Below, piece after piece: positions 24,264 to 32,465 of a stretch of 38,687 nt of DNA; the first letter of the stretch is position 1; every line of letters begins with the position of its first letter. The translations under genes and the position numbers were made by a program. Source of the stretch: Lachnospiraceae bacterium (GTDB lineage: Bacteria; Bacillota; Clostridia; Lachnospirales; Lachnospiraceae); NCBI GenBank assembly GCA_024681795.1, contig JAILAD010000010.1, positions 1 through 38,687 of the forward strand, in the 5' to 3' direction. The notes below the pieces were generated by a model. The model was not told where the DNA came from. It saw nothing but the letters and a program-made list of their open reading frames with translations, and did not search any database.

Positions 24264-25415
24264 ATGAAAACTGTATTGCGTAAACGGTTAGCCTCCGGAA
24301 GCATTGCTACAGTACTTGCATTTGCTACTGTTATTTCCGGCAATACCGCGATAGCAAAAGGGGATGCGGCATTTACATTATCCGCGGGATCTGCACTCGG
24401 AACCGTTTCCGAAGCGGACAGCATGGATTTTGTGGAAATGAATTTATCCGCGGGTGCATCGGGAATCGTTGAGATATCCTATCTTGATAATCCGCAGGAA
24501 ATGGATGAATACAAAGCAAAATATGAGGAAGAACTTCAGGCAGAGCGTAACGAACGTTACAAACTGGCGATGGCAAAAACCTCCGATTATGTAAATGTAA
24601 GAACCAATCCGGATACCGAGTCAGACCGTGTAGGTGTTATTTATAAAAATTGCGGCGGTCAGGTTCTTGAACGTGGCAACGGATGGACCAAGATTGAGTC
24701 CGGAGAAGTAGTCGGCTGGGTTTCCAACGATTACCTTTACTTAGATGAGAGCGCTGAAGAATATGCAGAGCAGGTTTGCAAGAAATATGCAAATGTCGAT
24801 ACACAGGCTCTTCGTGTTCGTACACAGCCCGGTGAGGATACCGAGATTATCGGTCTTTTGGAGGTTGGAACAGACCTTGAAACCATGGCTGATGATAATG
24901 AAGATGACGGATGGACCAAGGTTTTATATCAGGGTAAGGTTGGATATGTTTCTTCGGATTATATTACATTAAGTCTTGATATTCCGAGCGGTGAAACACT
25001 TGAAGAAATCGAGGAAAGAGAGCGACTTGCAGCTCTTGAGAAAGCAAAACTCGTTACCACATATTCTTCTGTTGAAGCAAATGTTGATGATACCACGCTT
25101 CTTGCTGCAATCATTCAGTGCGAGGCAGGCAACCAGTGTTATGAAGGAAAACTTGCAGTCGGCGCGGTTGTTTGCAACCGTATCAGAAGCGGAAGTTACC
25201 CGAATAATGTTCACGATGTGGTATACCAGCGCGGACAGTTTACTCCTGCAAGCAGCGGAATGTTAGCAAAGGCTCTGGCAAGCGGAATCAGTGATTCCTG
25301 CCGTCAGGCAGCAGCGGAAGCTCTTACCGGAGCAACGAATGTCGGTAATGCGTGCCATTTCAGAAGATCCGGTGGACGTGAAGGCGTTACAATCGGAGAT
25401 CATGTTTTCTACTAA
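24264..25415 (+). CDS. Secreted SleB/CwlJ-like cell wall hydrolase with SH3b domains
   Basis: The 383-residue protein has a signal peptide (about 1-32), a linker, two bacterial SH3 domains (about 105-160 with VNVRTNPDTESDRVG, and 175-235 with LRVRTQPGEDTEIIG) and a C-terminal Hydrolase_2 domain (about 275-383). The likely catalytic Glu is E287 in IIQCEAGNQ. Hydrolase_2 enzymes include SleB-type lytic transglycosylases acting on cortex or vegetative peptidoglycan; the SH3b domains suggest binding to wall peptides. GGAGG is 5 bases from ATG. The gene is monocistronic with its own strong promoter and terminator. The WalR-like site points to vegetative wall turnover rather than spore germination (inference). 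Confidence 0.9.
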   Translation: MKTVLRKRLASGSIATVLAFATVISGNTAIAKGDAAFTLSAGSALGTVSEADSMDFVEMNLSAGASGIVEISYLDNPQEMDEYKAKYEEELQAERNERYKLAMAKTSDYVNVRTNPDTESDRVGVIYKNCGGQVLERGNGWTKIESGEVVGWVSNDYLYLDESAEEYAEQVCKKYANVDTQALRVRTQPGEDTEIIGLLEVGTDLETMADDNEDDGWTKVLYQGKVGYVSSDYITLSLDIPSGETLEEIEERERLAALEKAKLVTTYSSVEANVDDTTLLAAIIQCEAGNQCYEGKLAVGAVVCNRIRSGSYPNNVHDVVYQRGQFTPASSGMLAKALASGISDSCRQAAAEALTGATNVGNACHFRRSGGREGVTIGDHVFY

Positions 25416-25440
25416 TTTAACCGGATATACGAAACTACAG

Positions 25441-25469
25441 CCCCTGCGGGATACCCGCAGGGGTTTTCC
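25441..25469 (+). terminator. Terminator after the wall hydrolase
   Basis: CCCCTGCGGG and CCCGCAGGGG form a 10-bp stem with loop ATA, followed by TTTTCCTT. Confidence 0.9.
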
Positions 25470-25485
25470 TTATGGTTCCCGGATC

Positions 25486-25572
25486 GGGGACAGTCCCCGT
25501 TGTGCCACTTGGGGACTGTCCCTCTTTCCCGTCTGGGGGACTGTCCCCATTGTTTTCACCGGGGACTGTCCC
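25486..25572. repeat. Family 1 array, four copies at 25 bp
   Basis: Cores start at 25486 (ACA form) and 25511, 25536 and 25561 (ACT form, the reverse complement). The period is exactly 25 in all three steps. The array lies between the hydrolase terminator and the argF promoter. Confidence 0.93.
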
Positions 25573-25589
25573 TGTAATAACGCAGGGGG

Positions 25590-25618
25590 TTACATCTGCC
25601 TCGTATTTATGATAAAAT
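25590..25618 (+). promoter_or_regulatory. Candidate promoter for argF
   Basis: TTACAT and TAAAAT are 17 bases apart, just after the family 1 array. The leader is short, about 30 bases. Confidence 0.5.
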
Positions 25619-25652
25619 CATGATATCTATTTACTTTAGGGAGGTAGGTTTT

Positions 25653-26660
25653 ATGGCAATCAGTTTAAAAGGAAGAGACTTCCTTACATTAAAGGATTAT
25701 ACAAAGGAAGAAATCGAATATCTGCTTGATCTGGCAGCGGAGTTGAAGGAAAAGAAGAAAAACGGTGTATTGACCAAAGATGCACTAATGGGAAAAAATA
25801 TCGCATTAATTTTTGAAAAAACGTCTACCAGAACCCGTTGTTCCTTTGAGGTTGCAGGACACGATCTCGGTATGGAGGTAACTTACCTCGATCCTGCGGG
25901 CAGCCAGATTGGAAAAAAGGAGTCAATTGCAGATACAGCAAGAGTTTTGAGCAGAATGTATGACGGTATCGAATATCGTGGCTATGGTCAAAGTATCGTA
26001 GAAGAATTGGCAAAATACTCCGATGTACCGGTTTGGAACGGATTAACCAATGAATACCACCCGACGCAGATGCTTGCAGATCTCCTTACCATCCGTGAAC
26101 AGCTCGGAAGATTGGAAGGGGTAAGATTAACTTATATGGGTGATGCCCGTTACAATATGGGAAATTCATTGATGATAGCATGCGCAAAAATGGGAATGCA
26201 TTTTACTGCGTGTGCTCCCAGGGCTTATTTCCCGAATAAAGAACTGATTGCACAGTGTGAAGAATATGCGGCGATTTCCGGCGCAACGCTTACTTTTGAA
26301 GAGGATGTGAAAAAGGGAACCGAGGGCGCGGATGTAATTTATACGGATATCTGGGTATCCATGGGAGAGCCGGATGAAGTATGGCAACAGCGTATTGATG
26401 CACTTCGCCCTTACTGTGTCACAATGGATGTTATGAAAAACGGCGCAGATGATGTGATTTTCTTACACTGTCTGCCTTCTTATCATGATCGCAACACCAC
26501 TATCGGAAAAGCGGTTGGCGAAAAATTCGGACTGATGGAACTTGAAGTTACCAATGAGGTATTTGAGTCCAAATACTCGAAAGTATTTGATGAGGCAGAG
26601 AACAGAATGCATACCATCAAGGCTATGATGGCAGCTACGCTCGGTGCATTCGAGAAATAA
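25653..26660 (+). CDS. argF: Ornithine carbamoyltransferase
   Basis: It joins carbamoyl phosphate and ornithine to citrulline in arginine synthesis. The carbamoyl-phosphate motif STRTR is at 58-62, HPTQ follows mid-protein, and the ornithine-loop HCLP is at 272-275. The 335-residue length is typical. An in-frame ATG at 25620 is rejected because AGGGAGG lies 8 bases before 25653. The anabolic (argF) or catabolic (arcB) role cannot be fixed from context; no other arginine gene is near. A family 1 pair follows the stop, with no separate terminator. Confidence 0.93.
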   Translation: MAISLKGRDFLTLKDYTKEEIEYLLDLAAELKEKKKNGVLTKDALMGKNIALIFEKTSTRTRCSFEVAGHDLGMEVTYLDPAGSQIGKKESIADTARVLSRMYDGIEYRGYGQSIVEELAKYSDVPVWNGLTNEYHPTQMLADLLTIREQLGRLEGVRLTYMGDARYNMGNSLMIACAKMGMHFTACAPRAYFPNKELIAQCEEYAAISGATLTFEEDVKKGTEGADVIYTDIWVSMGEPDEVWQQRIDALRPYCVTMDVMKNGADDVIFLHCLPSYHDRNTTIGKAVGEKFGLMELEVTNEVFESKYSKVFDEAENRMHTIKAMMAATLGAFEK

Positions 26661-26671
26661 AAAATACCGGC

Positions 26672-26708
26672 GGGGACAGTCCCTGCATGAATCAATGGGG
26701 ACAGTCCC
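26672..26708. repeat. Family 1 pair after argF
   Basis: GGGGACAGTCCC starts at 26672 and 26697, 25 bp apart, 11 bases after the argF stop. Confidence 0.9.
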
Positions 26709-26743
26709 TTTAGTATATGAGTTGTGACGAAAAAGAGAGAAAA

Positions 26744-27091
26744 ATGGAAAAAGTAGTAATCTGTGGGGCAAATGCCTACGAGAAAAAGTATTATTTCAAT
26801 AAGGATTTCGACAAAATTCCGGAATCCATGCAGGATGAGTTGCATATCATCTGCGTTCTTTTTACGGAGGAAGCAGGTGGAATCTTTACTATCGGATTTG
26901 ATGAGGAAGGCGAACTGGTCATGGAAACCAATTCGGAAGAAGATGACATCTATTACGACGAAATTGCGGCGGGGATGCTGATTAAACAGATTCGTGACAA
27001 TCGTCAGGAAATGTTTGAGGCGCTGTCGTTATATTACAGAGCAATCATACTGAAAGAACCCATTAGCTCGCTGCTTGGTGACGAGAACTGA
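26744..27091 (+). CDS. Small conserved protein (DUF6145-like)
   Basis: The 115-residue acidic protein has no signal peptide or membrane segment. It begins MEKVVICGANAYEKKYYFN and resembles a small Lachnospiraceae family that I recall as DUF6145 (unverified). The start at 26744 has AGAGAG just upstream; an in-frame ATG at 26717 has no ribosome site. It lies between argF and coaX with family 1 repeats on both sides. The function is unknown. Confidence 0.7.
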   Translation: MEKVVICGANAYEKKYYFNKDFDKIPESMQDELHIICVLFTEEAGGIFTIGFDEEGELVMETNSEEDDIYYDEIAAGMLIKQIRDNRQEMFEALSLYYRAIILKEPISSLLGDEN

Positions 27092-27121
27092 TTTGACAGC
27101 GGTTTTGATTATGCAATCAAT

Positions 27122-27169
27122 GGGGACAGTCCCCGGTGAACGATTTGTGAACAACAAGGGGACTGTCCC
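27122..27169. repeat. Family 1 pair before coaX, 36-bp spacing
   Basis: An ACA-form core starts at 27122 and an ACT-form core at 27158. The 24-base spacer contains GTGAAC twice, as if the spacer part had been duplicated. Confidence 0.88.
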
Positions 27170-27194
27170 TCTTGAAAAGAATGGAGAATGAAAT

Positions 27195-27965
27195 ATGATT
27201 CTGTGTATTGATGTAGGGAATACAAATATTAATTTTGGTGTATACGAGAACGAAAAATTGCTCGTTATGTTTAAACTGACCTCGCAGGTTGCCCGGACCT
27301 CAGATGAGTTTGGACTTAGTATCAGTGAATTGCTTCGATTAAACAATATAGATAAGAATAAAGTTGCCGGAGTTTGTATAGCGAGTGTAGTTCCGAACGT
27401 GATGCATTCCTTAATAGCAGCTGTTGAAAGGTATTTGGGATGCAAACCGTTAATTGTGGGACCGGGAACAAAAACAGGAATCAAGATTAATACCGATAAT
27501 CCGCGTGAAATGGGAGCTGACCGTATTGTGGATGCAGTTGCTGCTTATCATAAATATGGCGGGCCTGTTCTGGTACTGGACTTCGGAACCGGTACTACAT
27601 ATGATCTGATAACTGCAGACGGAGCCATTGTTGCGGCCATCACAGCCCCGGGTATTCGTATTTCTGCAAAGGCACTTTGGGAGGATACTGCAAAACTTCC
27701 GGAAATTGAAATCAAAAAACCTGCGTCGATATTGGCAACAGAGACCGTGTCTTCCATGCAGGCAGGTTTAATATTCGGTCAAATCGGACAGACAGAATAC
27801 ATTATTGAAAAGGTAAAGGAAGAGAGCGGTATTTCGGATATGAAGGTTATTGCGACAGGTGGCCTTGGACGAATTATTAGTGAAGAAACAAAGAAAATTG
27901 ATGTTTATGATCAGTTCCTGACACTTGAAGGACTCAGACTGACTTACGAGAAAAACCGCAGATAG
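27195..27965 (+). CDS. coaX: Type III pantothenate kinase
   Basis: It phosphorylates pantothenate in the first step of coenzyme A synthesis. This acetate-kinase-fold enzyme has DVGNT (6-10) for phosphate binding, GADR (107-110) with D109 as the probable catalytic base, and DFGTGTT (129-135). The 256-residue length is typical. TGGAGA lies 10 bases before ATG. Family 1 repeats flank it, and dus follows in the same direction, a pairing I recall from clostridia. Confidence 0.94.
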   Translation: MILCIDVGNTNINFGVYENEKLLVMFKLTSQVARTSDEFGLSISELLRLNNIDKNKVAGVCIASVVPNVMHSLIAAVERYLGCKPLIVGPGTKTGIKINTDNPREMGADRIVDAVAAYHKYGGPVLVLDFGTGTTYDLITADGAIVAAITAPGIRISAKALWEDTAKLPEIEIKKPASILATETVSSMQAGLIFGQIGQTEYIIEKVKEESGISDMKVIATGGLGRIISEETKKIDVYDQFLTLEGLRLTYEKNRR

Positions 27966-27980
27966 AGACTATAAAAATGC

Positions 27981-28066
27981 GGGGACAGTCCCTGGGAAAC
28001 CCAAAGGGACAGTCCCTGTGAAAAACACCGGGGACTGTCCCCGCAGAAACCAAGGGGACTGTCCCC
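27981..28066. repeat. Family 1 array, four copies, between coaX and dus
   Basis: Cores begin at 27981 and 28005 (ACA) and 28030 and 28054 (ACT), with steps of 24, 25 and 24. The two halves are inverted, so the RNA could fold into a long double hairpin. The last copy ends 10 bases before the dus start codon. Confidence 0.9.
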
Positions 28067-28076
28067 ATTATAAAAT

Positions 28077-29096
28077 ATGAAGATAGGCGATGTAACACTT
28101 CCAAATCCATACATACTCGCGCCGATGGCAGGTGTAACCGACCTGCCGTTTCGTATATTATGCGCTGAAATGGGCGCAGGCATGGTATGTACGGAAATGA
28201 TTTCCGCGAAGGCTCTGTCGTTTCATAACAAGGCAACCTATAAAATGCTGAAAACCGTGCCGGAAGAAGGAATCGTTTCGCTTCAGATTTTCGGTTCCGA
28301 ACCGGAACTGATGGGAGAGGTAGCCAAAACTCTTGAAGAGTATCCGTTTCAGATTCTGGACATAAACATGGGATGCCCGGTACCGAAGGTTGCCGGCAAC
28401 GGCGAGGGAAGCGCCCTTTTGAAAAATCCGGAGCTGGCAGGCAGAATTATGAAATGTGTCTCTCACAGTATCCAAAAGCCGGTAACTGCAAAAATCCGTC
28501 TGGGTTACGACAAGGATCATATCAATGCGGTTGAAGTGGCAAAAATCCTGGAGGATAACGGTGCTGCCGCAATTACGGTGCACGGAAGAACAAGGGAACA
28601 GTTTTATTCTGGAGAGGCTGACCTGGAAGAAATCGCAAGGGTAAAAGAAACCGTATCCGTTCCGGTAATCGGAAACGGGGATGTGAAGGATGCAGCATCC
28701 GCAAAGAATATGTTTAAAATCACAGGCTGCGACGGGATCGCGATAGGCAGGGCGGCGCGCGGAAACCCATGGATATTCCGTGAATTGTCTGAGGAAAATA
28801 CTTTCTCAAACAGCTACATAAACAGTAATAACAATAATAATAGTAATAATAATAATAATGAAGGTTATGCCTTTAATTCCCGGAAACCTTCCCGGACGGA
28901 AATATCCGAGATGATTTTGCGGCATGCGGAAATGCTTGTGGAGGAAAAAGGCGAATACACAGCCATCCGGGAAATGCGACAGCATATTGCATGGTATAGT
29001 GCCGGACTTCGCGGCGCAGTGGCACTTCGTAGGTCTGTAAACGAAATCAATTCCCTGGAAGATCTACGAAATACAATTAAAAAAATACAAACCTAA
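28077..29096 (+). CDS. dusB: tRNA-dihydrouridine synthase
   Basis: This FMN enzyme reduces uridines in the tRNA D-loop. The 339-residue TIM-barrel protein starts with a typical PYILAPMAGVTDLPFR. The catalytic Cys is C100 in NMGCPVPKV; KIRLGYD, HGRTREQFYSG and GNGDV complete the flavin and substrate site. The likely subfamily is DusB. An Asn-rich insert (N249-N261) separates the barrel from the helical tRNA-binding domain. The N-terminus fixes the start, yet no Shine-Dalgarno sequence is visible; the family 1 array occupies that position. Confidence 0.93.
   Translation: MKIGDVTLPNPYILAPMAGVTDLPFRILCAEMGAGMVCTEMISAKALSFHNKATYKMLKTVPEEGIVSLQIFGSEPELMGEVAKTLEEYPFQILDINMGCPVPKVAGNGEGSALLKNPELAGRIMKCVSHSIQKPVTAKIRLGYDKDHINAVEVAKILEDNGAAAITVHGRTREQFYSGEADLEEIARVKETVSVPVIGNGDVKDAASAKNMFKITGCDGIAIGRAARGNPWIFRELSEENTFSNSYINSNNNNNSNNNNNEGYAFNSRKPSRTEISEMILRHAEMLVEEKGEYTAIREMRQHIAWYSAGLRGAVALRRSVNEINSLEDLRNTIKKIQT
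28821..28859 (+). repeat. AAT/AAC microsatellite inside dus
   Basis: Thirteen codons of almost only AAT or AAC, with two AGT, encode N249-N261. A length-variable trinucleotide tract is unusual inside a bacterial housekeeping gene. Confidence 0.9.
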
Positions 29097-29127
29097 CTCC
29101 CAAACCTAACCCCCAAACCTCAAACCG
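29088..29127. repeat. 13-bp C-rich tandem repeat at the dus 3' end
   Basis: CAAACCTAACTCC (29088) and CAAACCTAACCCC (29101) are followed by the partial units CAAACCT (29114) and CAAACC (29121). The minus strand carries closely spaced G-runs. Confidence 0.65.
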
Positions 29128-29190
29128 GAAAAACGTTCCTGATAATACCACCCTGAAACAGACAGCAATTATATTTCAAAAATCATCCTG

Positions 29191-29253
29191 ATTTGTTGGA
29201 CATTTGTTGGACAAACGCATATATACTATGCGTACAGACTGAAATACTAATAT
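29191..29253 (+). promoter_or_regulatory. Operator-like region before the 1010-residue protein
   Basis: ATTTGTTGGAC occurs twice head to tail (29191 and 29202), an exact 11-bp tandem. ACGCATA and TATGCGT (29215-29233) form a 7-bp inverted repeat. No sigma-A promoter with correct spacing could be placed with confidence. Confidence 0.55.
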
Positions 29254-29296
29254 GAGATACCAGCCTGTACGGATTGTCATGTAGGAGGAAAAATAT

Positions 29297-32200
29297 ATGC
29301 CTAAGAAGAATAATATTAAAATGACTGCGGAAGAACTAATCAGAAAACATCAGGAAAATCAGGCAGCACTGGCTGAATTAAATAAGAAAAATCTGAAGAA
29401 AGCATGTGAGGATATTTTTTACATGCAGTCTATGGCTGATTTTGCGGAAAACGGTATTCTCTCCAAAATCAACAATCCGGATCGGATGATGACCCAGGCA
29501 AAGCAGTGGGAGAAGAACAACAAAGATTTCTTAAAATTTGCCACGATGATTGAAATGGAAACTCTGGCAGTAAATGTTCTGAAACTGGGCTGTAAACAGC
29601 ATGAAACCGGTTCTTTGAATGAAGAGGAATGGGAAGAAATCGAAAAAAATGCCGACAGAATTTCGGAAATTTGTGCAGCCGTTGCAAAGTCGGAATCTTT
29701 CAAGACATTTGATGCACATTCAAAGAAACCGATTGTTACTCTGATTGTTCCGAAAAAGGACGGAAAGGATCTTTTTACCGTCTGCAGCATGATGGGAAGT
29801 TATGCCCTATCTCAGGTATGTAAACAGAATACCGAGGTGTGCGAACTGAACAGCCTGGTTTCTGCGGTGGATGGCAGGATTAATGAGTTTGTGGCCCGGT
29901 CAAAAAAGGAAGTAGATAAATTAAGTAAGGAAGTAGATGAGTTAAGCGGGAAGGATAAAAAAAACAGGGACAGTAAAGAGTATAAAAATCTGTTGAATGC
30001 CGAGACGACACTGTATAACGCGTTGCAGTTGAGGAAAGAATTTACCAGGGTTTACAATAAGGGAATTATTGCAAATACGAATCAGGAATACGGAAATTAT
30101 GCCAATGCGTTTGTGGAATTTGTTTTTGCCCATGCCGACAATAATGAGGTTGGTTTTGTTAAGGGGCTTCCTGCTTTTCAGCATATGATGGAAACGTTCT
30201 CCAAACAGGCGGGGGATAAAAAAGCCGAAGCCGGGAATAAAATTGCAAAACCCGATGAGAACATTGTTAGCGCAAATAAGGACAATATCGAAATAAAAGA
30301 TAACGATGACAGTTTTGATAATGAGGAAAGAATCGAAAATATAAATTTAGATAACATAGGTAATATTAAAGATCTTGAAGGAGAAAACGTCGAGGCGACT
30401 ATTTTAGGGAAAAAAATCGAAAGCGGTCCTTTGGTTGATGATAATGAGTCCGAGATGAACGAATCCGGGCATGATTTGCCGAATACGGAGAAATCCGATA
30501 ACCAGGACATTTTGCAGGAGGATGTCATCGATGACGAAACGGAGCAACTGAAAAAACAGGGATTTAAGTATATTCCGGAATACGGAACTTATGTGTATGT
30601 CGGAAAACAGGAAAAACTCAAAAAGGAAAAATGGGTAGAGAATGAAGCCGTCAGTCTCAAAGGTCTTGGTACCTCCGATATTACGGCATGGAAGATGAGG
30701 GAAGCAATCGATATTGACCTGGATAAACTTTCGTTACCGGAAAAATCGGTAGCTCTTTACGGAATGATTGACGGTTTTAGAACCGCCATGAAGAAAGACC
30801 TTGAAAAAATGGAGGAACTGTTATCTGCAACACAGATACTGGAAGATGCCAATTTTAACAGTCAGATTCAGGAAGGACCGAATGATTACAGACAGCTTTG
30901 TACTGCAATAAAAAGCTGCAAAGAAATCGTAGAGAGAACCAATGCTACGCCGGATGAATTAATCAATGCATTCGGTGAGCTGAAAAAGAAAGAAGACAAG
31001 TATGTAAGAAAACATACTCCCCGTTTTATCGGGCACAGAACGGAGAAAACGGCGGAGCGCTTTAAAATCGTTCAGAGCATGAGCGAACTGACTGCGGCTC
31101 ACAATGCTCTTTTAAAAGATACGGTAAATAAGCTGCAGACGAACATGCTGAATGTCGAAAGACAGGAGAAACACGGAAATCTGTTCCTTAATATAAGGAA
31201 TATGCCTTTAAAGAATATTATCGAACAGGTGGATAACAGACTTTCAAACGACTATTTCATAGATGAAAATGATGAGATAGAAAACATCGAAAACCAGTCA
31301 AAAGAGGATGAACTGCTTGATTTAGGCCGGGCGGCAATGGATAGCGCGAAAGCAAAAGCGGAGAAAAAAATACTTACCGACCGTTTTGTTCGAAAGACGG
31401 GGCTTAATACGGAAGAAAAGAGGAAAACGTTTAATCCGTATGATAATATAAATGACCGGATTGATAATGCGGCAAAGAATTTCCTTGCAAATAAGTATTT
31501 AGACAGAATAAAGGAGATGGATCTTCCGTTGGAGGATGTTATTGATATCAATGAACAGATTCGCGTAAAACCGTTTAGAAAAGAATTGGAGACTTTATCC
31601 CAAAATCTGTATTTTCGCTATATTGTAAGAACGTATCCCACGGAATGGGCTGAAAAATGGGCACGTGTGGATGCAGGGGCAGATAAGTATCTGGAAGAAG
31701 TGAAAGCAAATGCCGATCGTTATTCGGGACCGGAAGGTCTGCTGCAGCTGCATAGTGAGATTGATAAAGTATTTCATCCCGGGATTACAATCGATGAAAT
31801 GCTGGAAGAAAATACAGATAATGACAGTACGAAAGAAAGAGAAAATGAAGAGAGAAAACTTCGTAACAGATATTGGGATTCGCACACCATTCTTGCGGAG
31901 CATCTTTTGAATCTTGCCATGAAAAAACCGGAATACAGGGATGTTCTTGAAATGATGAGCAGGCTCGAGGAAGAAGATCATGCCACTGTATGTAAAGATG
32001 TGGCGGAGTACCTGCTGAATTCATCTTACCGTCTTCCCGATGAAGAGGAAAAACTGAGTGCTGCTTTGGAAAGCAGAGTCAATAATTCCACACTGTTACT
32101 GGGCGTAGCAAATCGTGTCAGACAGTTTTTAAACACAAATGTTTTCTCCAAATCAGCAAAGGAGGAAGGCCCGGAACTGAAAACGGTCGTGAAGAAGGAA

Positions 32201-32329
32201 GGACCGAATGCAGGCGGAAAGAACGGTATCGACCTGAATGCGACGGGCGAAAAAAACGGAAATGAAAAGATAATGAATCATTCCGCTATTATTCCGAAGC
32301 AGGGTCACGGAATGGGAGGCATGAGTTAA
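29297..32329 (+). CDS. Large helical cytosolic protein of unknown function
   Basis: I do not recognise this 1010-residue protein. It has no signal peptide or membrane segment. The N-terminal part (1-310) is helical with a short coiled coil (about 198-215, KKEVDKLSKEVDEL). A disordered Asp/Glu/Asn-rich stretch (about 310-415) follows, then a short folded segment with GFKYIPEYGTYVYVG and a long charged helical C-terminal half. It ends in a Gly/Met/His-rich tail. AGGAGG lies 8 bases before ATG. Base use seems more AT-rich than the housekeeping genes. It stands alone between dus and greA with its own operator-like upstream region. Possible roles such as a scaffold or a secreted effector lacking a classical signal are speculation. 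Confidence 0.8.
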   Translation: MPKKNNIKMTAEELIRKHQENQAALAELNKKNLKKACEDIFYMQSMADFAENGILSKINNPDRMMTQAKQWEKNNKDFLKFATMIEMETLAVNVLKLGCKQHETGSLNEEEWEEIEKNADRISEICAAVAKSESFKTFDAHSKKPIVTLIVPKKDGKDLFTVCSMMGSYALSQVCKQNTEVCELNSLVSAVDGRINEFVARSKKEVDKLSKEVDELSGKDKKNRDSKEYKNLLNAETTLYNALQLRKEFTRVYNKGIIANTNQEYGNYANAFVEFVFAHADNNEVGFVKGLPAFQHMMETFSKQAGDKKAEAGNKIAKPDENIVSANKDNIEIKDNDDSFDNEERIENINLDNIGNIKDLEGENVEATILGKKIESGPLVDDNESEMNESGHDLPNTEKSDNQDILQEDVIDDETEQLKKQGFKYIPEYGTYVYVGKQEKLKKEKWVENEAVSLKGLGTSDITAWKMREAIDIDLDKLSLPEKSVALYGMIDGFRTAMKKDLEKMEELLSATQILEDANFNSQIQEGPNDYRQLCTAIKSCKEIVERTNATPDELINAFGELKKKEDKYVRKHTPRFIGHRTEKTAERFKIVQSMSELTAAHNALLKDTVNKLQTNMLNVERQEKHGNLFLNIRNMPLKNIIEQVDNRLSNDYFIDENDEIENIENQSKEDELLDLGRAAMDSAKAKAEKKILTDRFVRKTGLNTEEKRKTFNPYDNINDRIDNAAKNFLANKYLDRIKEMDLPLEDVIDINEQIRVKPFRKELETLSQNLYFRYIVRTYPTEWAEKWARVDAGADKYLEEVKANADRYSGPEGLLQLHSEIDKVFHPGITIDEMLEENTDNDSTKERENEERKLRNRYWDSHTILAEHLLNLAMKKPEYRDVLEMMSRLEEEDHATVCKDVAEYLLNSSYRLPDEEEKLSAALESRVNNSTLLLGVANRVRQFLNTNVFSKSAKEEGPELKTVVKKEGPNAGGKNGIDLNATGEKNGNEKIMNHSAIIPKQGHGMGGMS

Positions 32330-32332
32330 TTA

Positions 32333-32362
32333 TTGACACTTTCAAGTGTAGTAGTATATAAT
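32333..32362 (+). promoter_or_regulatory. Promoter of greA-lysS with internal palindrome
   Basis: TTGACA (32333) and TATAAT (32357-32362) are 18 bases apart. The spacer contains ACACTT, TC, AAGTGT, a 6-bp inverted repeat starting inside the -35 box. A repressor could sit there. Confidence 0.8.
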
Positions 32363-32465
32363 CGTTTTTGTCTTTAATTAAGATAGCGGAGAAGTACGCT
32401 TTTTAAGAAGGCGGAAAACGAATTAATATGTTTGAAAACCACTTTCAATGGAGGGAGAAATAACC

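Noticed and set aside
25291-25623. Short plus-strand ORF reading GDSPRC... and WGTVP...
   Set aside because: Translation of family 1 repeats; it runs through a terminator and has no good ribosome site. Short frames reading SGTIT or SGTVT near family 2 repeats are rejected for the same reason.
25486-28066. CRISPR array
   Set aside because: The regular repeat-spacer pattern is superficially similar, but the repeat is only 12 bases, arrays have 2-4 units in mixed orientation, spacers share a weak consensus and no cas gene is present.
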